From Brevundimonas sp. (lineage in GTDB: Bacteria > Pseudomonadota > Alphaproteobacteria > Caulobacterales > Caulobacteraceae), in NCBI RefSeq assembly GCF_003248455.1, contig NZ_QFNM01000039.1:1-22781 (forward strand): 22,781 nucleotides of DNA. The letters run 5' to 3'. Under the pieces are notes generated by a model. That model saw nothing but the letters and a program-made list of their open reading frames with translations, ran no database searches and was not told the DNA's origin. Position 1 is the stretch's first letter. The number at the start of each line of letters is the position of its first letter. Made by a program: the position numbers and the translations under genes. Of the stretch, positions 21,475-22,781 are shown in pieces.

Positions 21475-22440
21475 TTACAACCACTTCGTCTTCTTGAAGG
21501 TGATGAACAGACCCGTGCAGATGGCCGCCATCAGCGCCATCACGCCGAAATAGCCGTAACGCCAGTGCAGTTCGGGCATGAATTCGAAATTCATGCCGTA
21601 GATGCCGGCGATAGCGGTCGGCACGGCCAGCAGGGCGGCCCAGGAGGCCAGCTTGCGGGTGATCACGCCCTGGCGCTGCTGCTCCAGCAGATTGGCGACC
21701 TCGAACACCGACGACAGGATGTCGTTCAGCCCGCCTAGGCGGCTGTTGACCCGCCGCACATGGTCGCCCACGTCGCGGAAATACGGGCGGACATCGGAGT
21801 CGATACAGGGCAGGTCCAGCGACTGAAGGCGGCCCAGCACCTCCTCCATCGGCCCCAGGATGCGGCGGAACTTCAGCAATTCCCGCCTCAGGGTGAACAG
21901 CCGCCGAATCTCGACGCGCGCCAGGAAGGCGTCCAGCGTCTTCTGCTCCATCGCCAGCACGCTGTCTTCGGCGTCGTCGACGATGGGGGCGTAGGCGTCG
22001 ACGATGAAGTCCAGGATGCCGTGCAGGACGAAGTCCGGCCCCTTTTTCAACTGCAGCGGCGAGGCCTCCAGCTGCGCGCGCAACAGGCTGTGGGCGCGCG
22101 CCGAGCCATGGCGGATGCTGACCACATGGTCGTCGCCGACGAAGACATGGGTCTCGCCATAGGCGATGCGATCATCGATCTTCATGGCCGTGCGCGCCAC
22201 CACGAACAGTTCGCGGCCATAGACCTCGACCTTGGGCATCTGGTGGGCGGCCAGGGCGTCCTCCACCGCCAGCGGGTGCAGCTTGAACCGCTTCACCAAC
22301 ACGTCGATCTCGGCGTCCGAAGGCTCGTAAAGGCCGATCCAGACGAACTCGTTCGCCGCCAGCGTCAGCCCCTCCGCCGTCAGCGGCGCCTCGCGCACGC
22401 GCTGGCCGTCGCGATAGACATAGGAGGCGACGACCGACAT
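21475..22440 (-). CDS. corA: CorA family magnesium/cobalt transporter
   Basis: Homopentameric inner-membrane channel for Mg2+ (and Co2+/Ni2+) uptake, 321 residues, normal length. The large N-terminal cytoplasmic domain contains WIGLYEPSDAEID, LHPLAVEDALAAHQMPKVEVYG (the HPL.vED...QrPKve pattern of CorA), HGILDFIVDAYAPIVDDAED and the long helix with LFTLRRELLKFRRIL. Two C-terminal transmembrane helices follow (SWAALLAVPTAIAGIYGMNF and YFGVMALMAAICTGLFITF) around the selectivity motif YGMNF with the loop EFMPEL. The basic KKTKWL tail is conserved. GGGGA lies 8 bases before the ATG. Monocistronic; the repeat element lies just downstream. No Mg2+-sensing leader was recognised in the 60 bases upstream. 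Confidence 0.96.
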   Translation of the reverse strand: MSVVASYVYRDGQRVREAPLTAEGLTLAANEFVWIGLYEPSDAEIDVLVKRFKLHPLAVEDALAAHQMPKVEVYGRELFVVARTAMKIDDRIAYGETHVFVGDDHVVSIRHGSARAHSLLRAQLEASPLQLKKGPDFVLHGILDFIVDAYAPIVDDAEDSVLAMEQKTLDAFLARVEIRRLFTLRRELLKFRRILGPMEEVLGRLQSLDLPCIDSDVRPYFRDVGDHVRRVNSRLGGLNDILSSVFEVANLLEQQRQGVITRKLASWAALLAVPTAIAGIYGMNFEFMPELHWRYGYFGVMALMAAICTGLFITFKKTKWL

Positions 22441-22489
22441 GGACTATTCCCCGATGATTGCGAAACCTGATCTAGGCCAGGTCGCGGCC

Positions 22490-22525
22490 AAACGAAACGG
22501 CCGACGGATCGCTCCGCCGGCCGTT
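22490..22525 (-). terminator. Rho-independent terminator of the M3 peptidase gene
   Basis: Read on the minus strand, a 13-position stem with one A/C mismatch (22513-22525 with 22496-22508) closes a 4-base loop and is followed by TTTCGTTTGG. It lies about 50 bases after the stop at 22576. The T-rich run exists only on the minus side, so it belongs to the peptidase gene rather than to a plus-strand transcript. Confidence 0.75.
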
Positions 22526-22575
22526 CGTCAGGGTCTAACGCCCTCGGGCCGCTGAATGGGCGGCCGGCCCGGGCC

Positions 22576-22781
22576 TCAGGAAACCGGGAAGCCCCGGACC
22601 TTCAGCAGGGCCGCCACGTCCGGGTCGCGGCCGCGGAAGGCGCGGTAGGCTTCGGCGCGGTCGGTGGTGTTGCCGGGCGCCAGCATGATCGACTTGAAGC
22701 GGCCGGCGATGTCCGGATTGAACACGTCGCCCGACTCCTCGAAATAGGCCCAGGTGTCGGCGTCCATCGTCTCGGACCACA
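22576..22781 (-). CDS. dcp: M3 family metallopeptidase, Dcp (peptidyl-dipeptidase) type; C-terminus only
   Basis: Only the last 68 residues are in the window; the rest lies beyond the right edge. The visible part begins WSETMDADTWAYFEESGDVF and goes on NPDIAGRFKSIMLAPGNTTDRAEAYRAFRGRDPDVAALLKVRGF. This is the C-terminal region of peptidyl-dipeptidase Dcp/oligopeptidase A: W-S-E, then DAD.wa.F, the shelf of residues lining the substrate pocket, FRGRxPDVxxLLxxRG at the end. The zinc motif (HExxH) is off-window, so activity cannot be judged. It probably acts in peptide recycling in the cytoplasm or periplasm. The hairpin downstream ends its transcript. Confidence 0.88.
   Translation of the reverse strand, partial: WSETMDADTWAYFEESGDVFNPDIAGRFKSIMLAPGNTTDRAEAYRAFRGRDPDVAALLKVRGFPVS

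Overview
The window is about 22.8 kb of very GC-rich, densely packed chromosomal DNA. Codon use and gene content (M13 and M3 peptidases, GlsB/YeaQ protein, IbpA-type small heat-shock protein, RppH next to a divergent polysaccharide deacetylase, CorA, PEP carboxylase) fit an alphaproteobacterium. It is most likely a member of the Caulobacteraceae such as Brevundimonas; that genus call is recognition, not proof. No rRNA, tRNA, CRISPR array, integrase or transposase was seen. Most of the window is ordinary core genome. The long ORFs antisense to these genes are high-GC shadows.

Layout, left to right. An exported M13 zinc metallopeptidase runs off the left edge (minus) and is divergent from a KefB-type cation:proton antiporter (plus). 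A TetR-type regulator (plus) ends at a strong terminator, which faces a tight minus-strand operon of DUF2975 membrane protein, small Cro/C1-type HTH protein and Smr-domain protein. Upstream of these is a 39-residue one-helix membrane protein (minus, missed by ORF calling with a length cut-off). Its leader carries a near-perfect FNR/FixK-type box. rdgB and hemW (plus) overlap and converge, stop codon on stop codon, with an MprF-like aminoacyl-phosphatidylglycerol synthase that lacks the flippase half (minus). Next come an exported Ala/Pro-rich protein with a PRC-barrel-like core, two back-to-back terminators, a GlsB/YeaQ protein (minus), an XRE regulator and hisN (plus).

The middle holds a minus-strand group: two tandem exported methyltransferase-like paralogues (COG4798 type), a lysophospholipase-like alpha/beta hydrolase whose start overlaps the preceding stop, and a small two-helix membrane protein of clearly lower GC. 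This is the most unusual gene set in the window. After it come a small heat-shock gene with a ROSE-thermometer-like leader (plus), then rppH and the divergent polysaccharide deacetylase (minus), separated by a spacer that is one large inverted repeat.

The right part carries ppc (plus, complete) convergent with corA (minus), separated by a composite inverted-repeat element. At the right edge is the C-terminus of a Dcp-type M3 peptidase (minus), followed by its terminator. No intergenic gap exceeds 300 bases. The longest (15830-16098) holds the heat-shock leader, and the next longest (6586-6788) holds the FNR-like box and a second palindrome. I found no new defence or mobile system. The points most worth a second look are the exported methyltransferase pair with its low-GC companion, the FNR-box-controlled microprotein, the heat-shock leader and the structured intergenic repeats.
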